Assembly (NCBI GenBank): GCA_029216955.1
Contig: JANAVB010015600.1
Span: 29,658,778 to 29,722,777, forward strand
From: Iris pallida
Taxonomy: Eukaryota > Streptophyta > Magnoliopsida > Asparagales > Iridaceae
Direction: 5' to 3'
Length of the DNA stretch: 64,000 nt
Shown: piece by piece, positions 47,076 to 58,100 of the stretch
Position numbering within the stretch: position 1 is the first letter of the stretch
How the letters are laid out: each line of letters opens with the position of its first letter
Notes under the pieces: generated by a model
Database searches by the model: none
The model's input: the letters and a program-made list of their open reading frames with translations, nothing else
What the model was told of the DNA's origin: nothing
Program-made: the position numbers and the translations under genes

Positions 47076-50000
47076 ATGGCTCCCAAGACTCCTCGCGGCG
47101 CTGCCGGCAAGGGGAAGGAGAAAGCGAAGGAGTTCGATGAGGATGTACCTATCACTCTTGCGCCTCTTGCCGACGTTCGTCCTGAGGTGACAGGTGGGTT
47201 TCGTCTCTGCTTTGGGCCCTGTGCCCTAACTGCCGACGCGTATAGACTTTGGTCTTTGATGATACGCCGAGGTTCTGTCCTGCCGACGTGCATAGGTTTA
47301 TACCTTTATCATGCACCGAGGTTTTAATGGCTGGCGCGTATGGGTTTTATTCCCTGAAGATGCGCCGAAGCCTTTGCTGACGCGCATGGGCTCATGCTCT
47401 GATAATGCGCCGACGCTCCAATGCCAATGCGCATGGGCTTACGCCCTGATGATGCACCGAAACATGTTGACGTGCATGGGCCTATGCCCTGATGATGCGC
47501 CGAAGCAGATGCGTATGGGTTCATACCCTGGCAATGCGCCAGTCTGCTTGACATATTTTGTCTTTTTGCCTGACTTCCACTTTTGTCGTGCCAGTGTCGA
47601 TGACGATCCCTTTGTTGAATGAGGTCCTTCTGGACGCTTCTCTTTGCCAGAAGGGAGTTGATTTTGATGAGGCGGTGATCAACCCTGCAAAGGATGCTAT
47701 CTTTCAGGACCAACCTCGTGAGAGGATGCTACAAATCCAAGTCCAGTTGCCGCTTTTCCTCCAGAGTATGATGGAGAGCGGTAAACTGAAGTCTGCTGAT
47801 TCTGAAGGTGTGACCTTCTTAAAGCCTGCGTTTCTGTTTGGCGACCGATTAGTCTCTTCCGAGGCGAAGATATTGAAGATCAGAGAAGACTGGTTCTTCG
47901 CTGCTAAGGGCATGATGTTATACATGCGGCAGGTTGACCGCCAGTTGCCATTGACAGCCTTTTATCGTCTAGCTTCGAAGAGAAGGATGGGTTGGGAACT
48001 TACTCCTTCTCAAGGAGGTGCCTTGGGGGGCTCCCTTTCGATTGACACCACCTCGAACCAGCGAGACACCTTGACCGCTTCACGAACTGGTTCTTCGTTC
48101 AGTTACCGAGCTTTGCTTCCCGGGAGCATCTATAGTGAAGTCCCAAATGACACGTTTCCCTTCAGTGCCCCGACTTTTGCAAATCGGATGCTGACGTCGA
48201 AGGTCACGTATCCGACAGCTGGTTTTAGAGTCGAAGGTTGGTGTCACTACATCCCAAAGTGGGACGAGTTGACCTCCTGGGTGCTTTCCAGGTTCAAAGT
48301 TGAGCTTAAAGAGCTAAGGCTGACTGCCGCCATTCGGGCCACGCAGGCAGGCGTGGACCTCAATAAGCCGATGTTCCTTGCGCTGTTGGAGCTTTTCAAC
48401 GCCCAGACTGGCAGATTCTTTACTCCAGTGGGGGAGTTGGGATTGGCCCTTCATGAGATGTACGAAGTGTCCAAGCTTCCTTGGGGCTCGGAACCGTACG
48501 AGGAATATTTCCCATCGAATGAAGAGATCCAGGTCTTGGAAGATAAGGACCCGGAGATGATGGCCGTTTTCAAGGAGGTGACGAGCCATCATTATCTGAT
48601 GCACCGGAGGGACAAGGGTAAGACCCAACCTCACGTGACTGCTTGGAGGGACTATGTTTTTAGACAGGATTTGGCGGATCCTTCGAGGATCCGGTTTGCG
48701 ACTCCGCAGGGCTTGACACCCGCGGAAGTGAGTTCTGAAATAACCCGGCTGGACGAGAGGACCCCACATTCAAATGAGAGCGGCAAGAACACGTACAGCT
48801 GTTTCTGGCACTGCGGGCACCGGATGTCATCTAAGGCAGTGTTGACGGCCTACTTGATGATATGGCTCCGGGATTGCATATTTGCAGGGGGATCCGGTGC
48901 CGTTGAGAGGGTACATCGGAATCTCATTTTGCCTGCAGTAAAGTTGGCCTTTGGACGACCTCTGGCTCTCCTCCCCGCGATGGTGTGCAACCTGCTGCGC
49001 AGTTTGAGGTCTTTTGCTGATGATGTGATTCACGAGAAAGGTAATAATGACAACTTTCCCCGGGCCGAGCTGCCTTTCCATTATCTTATGGGGTGGCTGA
49101 TCTTACATCATCCGAATGTGATGAGTCCTGGTCCTGAGGAGGACCATGTTGAAGGAGATGCCTTCATTCGCCGCTTCTACAAGAGGAAGTGGTCTTACAC
49201 TGGCGTCCCCGTTTGTAGGAGGGTTTTGTCCTTCCTTCAGGGGTGGGAAATCGTGAAGGTTGGCCCGATTTTCAAGAATTTCGAGGCCGACCAGGATTTG
49301 GTTGATTCTGGCGAGGATGCGGTTACTTTGCCGAAATGGAGTTTTCGTTGGTTACAGAGTATCCGGCCTTCGCATCTGGTCTACCGTAATCAGAACAGGT
49401 GTTATCTGGAACCATACTTGCCAAGCCGATTTGCTCGTCAATTTGGCTACACTCAGCTAATGCTACGGAATCCCAGCAGCAGTCTAGGCTTCATCGGGAG
49501 TTTGCTGGATGGAGCCCGGGGCTGGCAGTATTATAACGCTGGATGTACTAGCGTTAAGTTTACCACACCAGTTCGCAATCCTCGGCCGCCGATCTTATAT
49601 CCGGCCGCCAAGCTGTATTGCACTATGAATACTATGTCTCCTGGTTATGACAGGGAGACTAGTTTTATCATTGGAACCTAGTTGGAAGCAACCACGAATA
49701 TGTTGGTGGCAGCTCGGTCATATCGTCCGCCAGAATTAGCGGGGTATCGGGCTGCTGCTGTGGCACCAGTGAGAGACCCGTCTGTCGGGAAAAGACGGGC
49801 TGACACAGAAGCTGGTTCTTCTGTACCAAAAAGGTCGAGAAGGACGTCGACCCCGAAGATTACGGAAACGCCACTTGTAGCGCCAACGGGCTTAGCTCCC
49901 GCTGAGGTAAGGAGTGCTTCATAATTCCAGTTTTTTTTTTTTTTCATTGTGGCGACTTATGCTCTTCTTCTTGTAGGGATTGAAGAAGAAGTCTCGTGCT

Positions 50001-51566
50001 TCGAAATCGGGCACCAGTAAGCCGAAGGAGGTGGCAGGCTCTTCTGAGGAGCGCATTCCACCAACGATGATGTCTCCTGTGGAGGAGGGTCCCGAAGATG
50101 TTCCCGCGGAGGTTTTAGTATCTCCTGACTTTGAAGTCGCAACAACTTCTGGGATAGTACCATCTGCCGTGGAGGCTTTGGACGCTGAGGGTCCTACAGA
50201 CTCGAGGCATCCTGATGATGAAGTGGATTGGAGTTCGTCGCCTTCTGGTGACGTCCCTCCAGCGTTGCAAAGGTCCGTTGCGGGGGCAGCAGAAGCAGTG
50301 GGGATAGAAGAGAGGATTGATTCCCCTCCTGGTCATGATGAAGGGAGGTCGGCTGAATCATTGCCGAATCCTTCCTTGGCTTCAACCATGGACATAGAGA
50401 TGGCTACCGATCAGGCGGTAGCGACAGATTCTGTCCCTGTAGAGGGACTTGAGAAGAATGAGACTCTTCTGCCGGTCTTGTCTCCTGGGGCTGGCCAGGA
50501 GATAAATGTTGACCTCCCCGTTTTGCCGGGGGAGGTGGCTGATGCTGATAGAATGTCGGAGGAAGAAGTAGCCGTTGACGTCGGTGATTTCTCCGGGCTT
50601 GAGAAGGGTAAGGGTGTGGAACCCTCTGTTGCTCCTTCTACTTGGGGTACTATCACGACGCATGCGCCGGCTGCTTCTGTTCCTTCGGCTCCTCGGGCCA
50701 GCAGTCTGGGCCCTGTTGATGAAGAGCCTATTGCTGCCGAGATTCAAACCTCTCAGATCGAGGTCGGCGGATCTTCCTCCGGTCCGCAAACTGTAGTAGC
50801 TCCCTCAACTCCTGCTATGACGCCGCAGGTGCTGGCGGAAGCCGACGGGTATGTGAAATTCCTCGTCGAGGGAGTGTACAAAATGCTGGAGAAAGGTGTA
50901 TCTGCAGTGGTAGATGCCAAGGGGAGCTTTGCGGCGGCAAAAGCTTTGGCAATGCCTTGTATCGAGTTGATCCGCATTCACCAGGGCCATGACCATATGG
51001 CCGAAATTCTGGAGGTTTCGGTGATGGAGCTGGACGAGCGGCTCGCGGAACTGCAGCGCATCCAATGAAATGACCTCTCGGTCTTGATAGATGCGGAGAT
51101 AGGAAAGTCGATGGCTGAGATCGAGGCTTCCCATCGAGCCGAGGTGAGCAGTTGGGAGCGTGAAGTGGTTGGGACTGAGGCTGCGGCGGAGCAGCTGTCT
51201 CAATCTATGAAGAAGACGACGGAGAAGCGGGCTGCGGTGGATGCTAACATCGCAGAGGTTGATGCTCAGATGCGCCGTCTTGAAGACCAGCGGGCCCAAC
51301 TTCAACTAGAGGCTGAGCGTGTCCTGGCTGAACACGTGGCATTCAAGCAGGAGGAAACGACTCTTACTCAGCGGACCCTTGCTTTGGCTCAGCAGCGACG
51401 ACAGCTTGATGAGAAGTATGAGAGTAAAACTTCCGCTGAGGCTGTCGGGTTAATGCGTCAAGAAGCCGAGCTGCGAGTCCAGGCGACTGTGGAAACTCGC
51501 ACTGCCGACCTGAGACGTCGAGTCAGAGAACTCTCATCCCACCCTGGGGAGGATCGGGGATTGTAG
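47076..51566 (+). pseudogene. Antisense multi-exon gene of F: plant-mobile-domain-like protein, two nonsense codons
   Basis: Reconstructed from the sequence: exon 1 47076-47193, intron 1 47194-47594, exon 2 47595-49906, intron 2 49907-49976, exon 3 49977-51566. Both introns are GT-AG and every junction keeps frame (exon lengths 118, 2312, 1590), giving 1,340 codons. TAG at 49679-49681 and TGA at 51066-51068 interrupt it; both can arise by C-to-T change. Features: basic N-terminus (MAPKTPRGAAGKGKEKAK), a core around residues 250-550 with RFFTPVGELGLALHEMYEVS and FWHCGHRMSSKAVLTAYLMIWL resembling the plant mobile (aminotransferase-like) domain, a bipartite NLS (KRR...KRSRR, about 49790-49840), an acidic Ser/Pro-rich stretch, and a C-terminal coiled coil (51084-51540). 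Antisense ORFs here are known in Tat elements; their function is unknown. The domain call is by pattern only. Confidence 0.7.
47194..47594 (+). repeat. Intron 1 of the antisense gene filled with GCGCATGGGCT / GATGATGCGCCGA repeats
   Basis: About six to seven degenerate units of roughly 50-65 bp combine a TGACGCGCATGGGCT-like half with a GATGATGCGCCGAAGC-like half. The GCGCATG core equals the word in the LTR of F. Confidence 0.8.
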
Positions 51567-51775
51567 CTTCTCTTCTTTTTTATGTGTTTTTTGCAACTCT
51601 TGCGGGGGAAATAGCATATTTCTGTACTCCTTTTAAAAAAAATAAAGAAATACACTATCTCTTTGATGTGTTCATTTTTGATTTCACGAACTTGATGATT
51701 TATGTGGACCTATTATCTTTTGCGCACCTTGGTTTTTAGGTACAGATAATAAGTATAAAGGAACCAACATGTTTG
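51567..51775 (+). terminator. 3' region of the antisense gene with poly(A) signal
   Basis: AATAAA at 51641-51646 lies 75 bases after the stop codon. The rest is unremarkable AT-rich sequence. Confidence 0.5.
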
Positions 51776-52070
51776 TTCAGAGGTAATGTGGACATGGCAA
51801 TCATTAGGTTCAAATGATAGAATCTTCCTACTCAGAGGTGTTTATGGACGTGGTAGGAATGATCCTGGGGGATACGCTGAACAACTCAGAGGTAATGTGG
51901 ACGTGGAAGTTCTGCGATCAATGTACGACAACGCAGGAGTTGTTTGTACGGGATGTTTACTCAGAGGTAATGTGGACGTGGTAAACATGAAGGATAGCGT
52001 AAGCTCACGAAGTGTAAGGTTCCGCTTTGTAGGATGTAGAGAGACAACTCAGAGGTAATGTGGACGTGGT
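51776..52070. repeat. Five spaced copies of CAGAGGTAATGTGGACGTGG between the converging genes of F
   Basis: Copies start near 51778, 51832, 51896, 51961 and 52050, so steps are about 54-90 bp. The second copy is altered (GTTTATGGACGTGG). The intervening DNA is not obviously conserved. The motif contains ACGT within GGACGTGG. Confidence 0.85.
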
Positions 52071-52168
52071 TATCTTTCTACGGAAGGATGCCACGGAACA
52101 GCTGGGTTCCGGAAGCGATTGATTTTGTGAAAAGAGGTTGTTTGGGGAAATACATGTCTTGGAGGATG

Positions 52169-55100
52169 TCAAGAGTAGTACTTCTTTAGGAACTTATCGT
52201 TGATGGGCATCATGAACAAGTCCCCATTGGGTTTGGCGAGCCGGTAAGCACCGTTTGAGTATACCGTCTCAATGATGAAGGGTCCTTCCCATTTGGGCTC
52301 GAACTTTCCTGGTGTCTTGTGAGTTAACACCATTGGCCTTCTGACTGCTAAAACCAGGTCGCCAACTTGGAAGGTTCTTTGTTTGACCTTCTTGTTGAAA
52401 GCCTGTGATATACGGGCTTGGTAAAGTTCGATGCGTTGTTGAGCTAGGAGACGCTTTTCGCCAAGTGCCTCCAATTCCCGCAGACGACGACGTTGATTGT
52501 CTTCTTCTGTGAGATCGTTTGTGATTGCCACGCGGAGCGAAAGTATCTGTATCTCGAGAGGCAGTACTGCTTCGCTCCCGTAGACCAGGGAGAATGGAGT
52601 GTTGCCTGTTGGGGTCCGTACCGTTGTGCGGTAGGCCCAAAGGCATTCGCCAAGCTTTTCGTCCCAGTCGCGTTTGTTGGATGACACGACTTTTTTGAGT
52701 AGCCTGACGAAAGTTTTGTTGAATGCCTCGGCCAATCCGTTTGCTGCCGGATTGTAGGCGGTTGAGGCCACGTTTTGAATGCGATTCTTGTCACAGAACC
52801 TGCTGAAAATGTGGCTGATAAACTGAGGACCATTGTCATGGATGATTCGCCGGGGTACCCCGAAACGGTAAATGACATGGTATTTGATAAAGCTGACCAC
52901 CCTGGAGCTTTTTAATTCTGCTAGTGGGACTGCTTCCGCCCATTTGGAGAAGTAATCGGTGATGGCCAGGATGAAGCGGTGTCCTCTCGATGAAGGAGGG
53001 GTGATTGGCCCTACAATGTCCATGCCCCAGGCTTCGAATGGCCAGGAGGCGACTGTAGGATGTAGAGGTTCAGATGGTGTATGTATGAAGTCCGCATGAA
53101 GTTGGCATGCATGGCACTTCTTAGCATATTCCACTGCGTCGACAACCATGGTTGGCCAGTAGTAGCCCATACGTCGCAGTCGATCTTGCAACTTAGGCCC
53201 TGGTTGGTGAGCTCCGCAAGTTTCGTCATGAGCTTCTCGAAGAGCTTCGGCCGCTTCTTCGTTAGACAGGCATCGAAGGAGAAGCCCGTCGAAGGAGCGT
53301 CGGTACAGCGTTTTAGTGGCTGTATCGTAGTAGAATCGAAGAGAGCGTCTCTTGACTGAGACGGCTTCCTTCGGGTCCTCTGGAAGGATTCCGTAGACAG
53401 CGAAGTTGATGAACGGGAACCTCCAGTCTCGGACATTAACCCCAGTATTTGTCGGCATGGCGTGAGCCATTTGCAAACATAGGTTGTTTCTGGGACAAAT
53501 CAAGTCTCGGCCAGTTACCGTGACATAGTGTTGAGTCCCAAGGGGCGCGGCCAATGAGGCTGCGAGGCCAGCTAGAGCGTCAGCCTCCAAGTTTTGTAGG
53601 CGGGGAATATGTTCGATGAAGAACCCAGTGAAGGTTGAAATGATGTTCAATGCAACTTCATGGTAAGGGATCAAATCTTCATGGCGAACCTCGTATTGCC
53701 CCCGAATCTGGTTTACGATGAGTTTCGAGTCGCCGTAGGCTTCCAGATGATCCACCCCCAGCTGTTGTGCTAGCTGGAGTCCCATGACGAGTGCATTGTA
53801 CTCAGCAACATTGTTGGAGCACGGCTTCGAAAGGGAGTATGCGCGCTGGATGACCAGCTGATCGGGGGAGACTAAGACTACCCCCACTCCTGCGATGATT
53901 TGGCCATTGGGGCCCGTTCTTGAAGCGCCATCGAAGAACATCCGCCAAACGGGGCTTCCTTCAGTGACGTTTGATTCTTGGACTTCATCCGGGATGTCTT
54001 CATAGAGTTTTGAAGATTCTGGGATGGGGTGTGCAGCTAAAAAGTCAGCCAGAGCCTGACCCTTGACTGCCTTCTGCGGGACAAACACCATGTTGTATGG
54101 TGTTAGTAGGATCGCCCATGTAGCCAGCCGGGAGTTTAATGACCCTGGCTTCGTCATGAGAACTCTGAGCGGATTGACTCGGGAGATGACGTGAATTGTC
54201 TGGCCCGAGACGTAATGACGAGTCTTCTGAATGGCAAACACCAAAGCCAAGCACTTCTTTTCAACGGGGTTGTACCGGTGTTCGGCCCCGATGAGTGTTC
54301 GACTGAGGTAGTAGATTGCTTGCTCGTAGCCTGCATCGCTGTTTTGAGCCAGCAAAGCGCCGAGGGAATGATCCATGGCACGGACGTAGAGGAGGAATGG
54401 TTTGCCAGCGATAGGTGCCACTAGGACTGGTGGGCTTGTTAAGTAAGCCTTGATGTCGTCGAAAGCCTTTGGGCACTCCTCTGTCCAGACATAAGAGACT
54501 CCCTTCTTCATGAGCTGAGTAAAGGGTTGACATTTACCGGAGAGGTTTGCTATGAACCTCCGGATGTATGCCAAACGTCCCTGTAAGCCCCGAAGTTCTC
54601 GAAGGTTCTTCGGAGGGTCCATGTTAAGGATGGCTTTAGTCTTCTCGGGATCGACATGAATGCCTTTTGCCGTGATGACAAAGCCCAAGAATTTGCCGCT
54701 AGAAACCCCCAGGAAGGATTTAGCGGCGTTCATTTTGAGTTGATGTGCCCGCATGAGATCGAAGACCGTCTTTAGGTCCTGTAGGTGATCTCTTTTGAGG
54801 CGGCTCTTGACTGCGATGTCGTCAACATAGCACTCAACTGTCTTGCGAAGATGTTGACGGAAGATGGTGCTCATAGCTCGCTGGTACGTTGCACCGGCGT
54901 TCTTCAAGCCGAAGGGCATTACTGTGTAGCAGAAAACACCCTTTGGAGTCCTGAATGACGTATGTTTTGCGTCATCGGGGAACATCTTGATTTGATTGTA
55001 GCCTGAATACCCGTCCATGAAGGACATGCGTTAAAAGCCACACGTGTTGTCAATCATTACATCGGTGATTGGGAGCGGGAATTCATCCTTCGGGCAAGCA

Positions 55101-58100
55101 GAGTTGAGATCCCTGAAGTCGATACAAACTCGTATCTTCCCGTTCTTCTTGGTGACAGGGACGACGTTGGCTACCCAGTCCGGGTGTTGTTCCTCACGGA
55201 TGAAGCCACTGGTCAAGAGTTTGTCCACCTCCTGATCGATGGCGTTCATGATGTCCGGGCGGAAGCGTCGCTGTTGTTGTTTGATAGGTTTGGCATCTGG
55301 TAAGATGTTCAACCTATGCATCGTGATCTGTGGATCGAGACCCGGCATGTCTTCGTAGCTCCAGGCGAAGACGTCGATATACTCCTTAGCGAGTTGGACT
55401 AAAGATTCTCGGTCTTCTCCTTCCAAGCTTTTGCTGATAAAGATGGATTTAGAAGAAGACCCATCCCCGAGGTCGATCTGCTCGACTTCGTCTTCGGTGG
55501 GAGGTTCTCGTAACTCAAAATGAGACTCCCATTGTTCTCCTAGGCGTTGAGCCCAGGGTTCCTCTTCGAAGGGTTCCGGCGGTTGGTCTTCGCCTTCATC
55601 TTTCTGAGGTTGCGCCGATGTCATGTTAGCTGACAGCACTTTCCTGAAGACTGATCCGATACTGGTATCGGAATCCCACGTCGATGCTTCCGACGAGTGG
55701 GAATGTTCTATGTCTTCTGCGTCTGAACTCTCTGGAGTTGATGGCGGCGTGACATAGCCTAACCCCCGTCGAGTCCGATTATAGTAATCCTGTGGCTTTC
55801 CATTGGGCATCGAAAGCCGGACAGGGAGATGCCGACCCTTGCCGTAGTTTAGGCCTTTATTGCTTTTCAGGTCGTAGCCCATCTTTTGGATGATGTGCTT
55901 AGCCGCATCTGTGTACCGATAGACTTGTACTCTGCCGGTATCAGGTTCGGGCACGATTGACGGGAGGTTCCGACGATGCTCGATTTTGCCCGAGATGATG
56001 GTGCCTTCGTCTCGGCTTCGTGGAGGGACTATGAAGACTCCTTGAGACGGGACTATTTGATTGTGGTAGACGGTCGTTACTTGTGTTTGCAACGACCGTA
56101 GAGCGTTCTCTAATGTATACATGGCATTCCAGGGTGGAAGACAAGAATAATTGAAAGACACTCTATTATTGATAAAGTACGAGATTTTATCCCGTGGGAT
56201 TACATTGTCGAAGGAGGGTGCGTCTACATCAGCAGAGATATATTCGCCAAGCTCCTCGTCTGTAAGCACTGGGGCCGGATCAGGAGAGTCCTCCACCGCT
56301 CTGACTTTGGGGTCTGAGAGGGTTATGTGAGCCCTCTCCGGCATCTTGGATGACTGCGGCGGCTTGCCTTTAAGACGCACCTTGAGGGGTGCCTCGGTTG
56401 CGCCTTCGATGAGTGGCGCCTTCCCTTGTAATTTTACCACCAGGGGAGCCGCTGTTTGTGGTGGCTTTCCCTTGAGGCGTATCTTCAGGGGAGCTTCGTG
56501 AGCTGGCGCTTTTCCTGATAGCTTGATGCTCATTGGAGGCGCCTTCTGGGGTGGTCTCCCTTTCAGACGGATTTTCAAGGGGGCATCAGGAGTCGCTTCA
56601 GGCTCCAAGTCCGGCTCTGTTGTCGTCTCTGCTTCATCATCGGCGTCGTTGGCTTCCTCCTCGTCAAGTGGCTTGTACAAGTCGGAATCGGTGAAGTAGG
56701 CCTCAATCCCTTTGAAGGGATCGATATCTGCAAACTCCGTCCGGATGACGCCGTTGGTGGATACATATTTCATGCATTGGTGGAGCGTGGAGGGCACCAC
56801 CATGTACTCATGTAACCATGGTCGTCCGAGTAAGATGTTGTAGTTGACCTCGGCATCCACCACATAACAAGTCACCTCAGTTTTGAGGCTGCCGATGTGA
56901 CACTTCAGCCGGATCTTGCCCAGTGGCTCGCTCTTGCTGGCGTTGAAGCCGCTGATGGTCGTATTGGAGGGCGCTAGCCGGTACATTGGGATCCCCAGCT
57001 TTGATAGCAGCGCCTTTGGAATGATGCTTAGGGAAGACCCCGGATCGATCTGAATCCTGCTCACCTTTACCGAACCGATGTACCCTGTGTAATACAACGG
57101 TCGGTTATGTCGGTGATGCTTGAGCAGCATGTCTTGTTGGGTGAAGGTTATGTTTGGGATAACTTCATCCGCACAATGACAGTGTGCACAAGTAGTTGGT
57201 AGGTCTTCAGGTTGCTTGACCTGACTGAGAAAGGATTCGGCATCCTTCAGAGCTTCGCAGAGAGCTTCTCGGGAGTCCTTGGAGAGACGCAGGAGCTCGA
57301 ACAGAGACAAGCGTGCAGGAGTACTGGCCAGTTGTGCCAGAATGTCAAAATTGTGGGGCTTGGCTACCCCCGAAGCATTTTCTTTCCGCAGAGGTCTGTC
57401 GAAACGGGCCTCCACTTGCTTTTGTTTATTGGCTGCTGAGGGCTTGGATGGACCCTCCTCAGGGATGGTGCCAGGAGGCACCACTTCGGCGGCAGCTTCA
57501 CCGGGCTGGGAGTTCTGTTGTGCACGCGTCTGCACAGGAAGTGCCTCTTCCGTTGAAGAAGAGACCGTACGACAAGACTTGATCTTCCTGCCTTTTGCTT
57601 TGGAGGTGGGGCGTACCTCCGGTTGAGTTACCTCGGAGACGAGGTCGGGGTGAACCCAGAGGACCTCTTCTCGAGATGTGGTGAGTGGGACAAGTCCACT
57701 CACATTGTCACGGGTGGGTGGCAAATTCACCACCTCCATTGTCGCCTTAGGGATGGGGACGACGCCATCTTGTGTGGTAGTCGGCGGCAAGGTGCCGAAC
57801 TGAAGTGACACCACATTAGCTGACACCGTCTTCTCTTCGTAATCGACGGAGATTACATCCGTATTGATCATGCGCTGGATGTAATTTTTGAGGACATAGC
57901 AGTCCTTAGTCGGGTGTCCGACAAACCGATGGTAGTGACAGTACCTTGGGTTGTCCACCTTCCCGACTTCATCGGGCCGCTTCGGGTCCGGAAGCTTGAT
58001 CTTGTCACCCTGCTTCAGTATCTCAAAGAGTTGCAGGGTGTCGTCATCATTGAATGAATAAACCTCCTTGGGTCTTGGTGCCAGTGGAGGCTTTTGAGTA

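Noticed and set aside
55031..55033. Programmed stop readthrough between gag and pol in F
   Set aside because: The stop is inside RT between conserved motifs, and A has a Glu codon there; it is a nonsense mutation.
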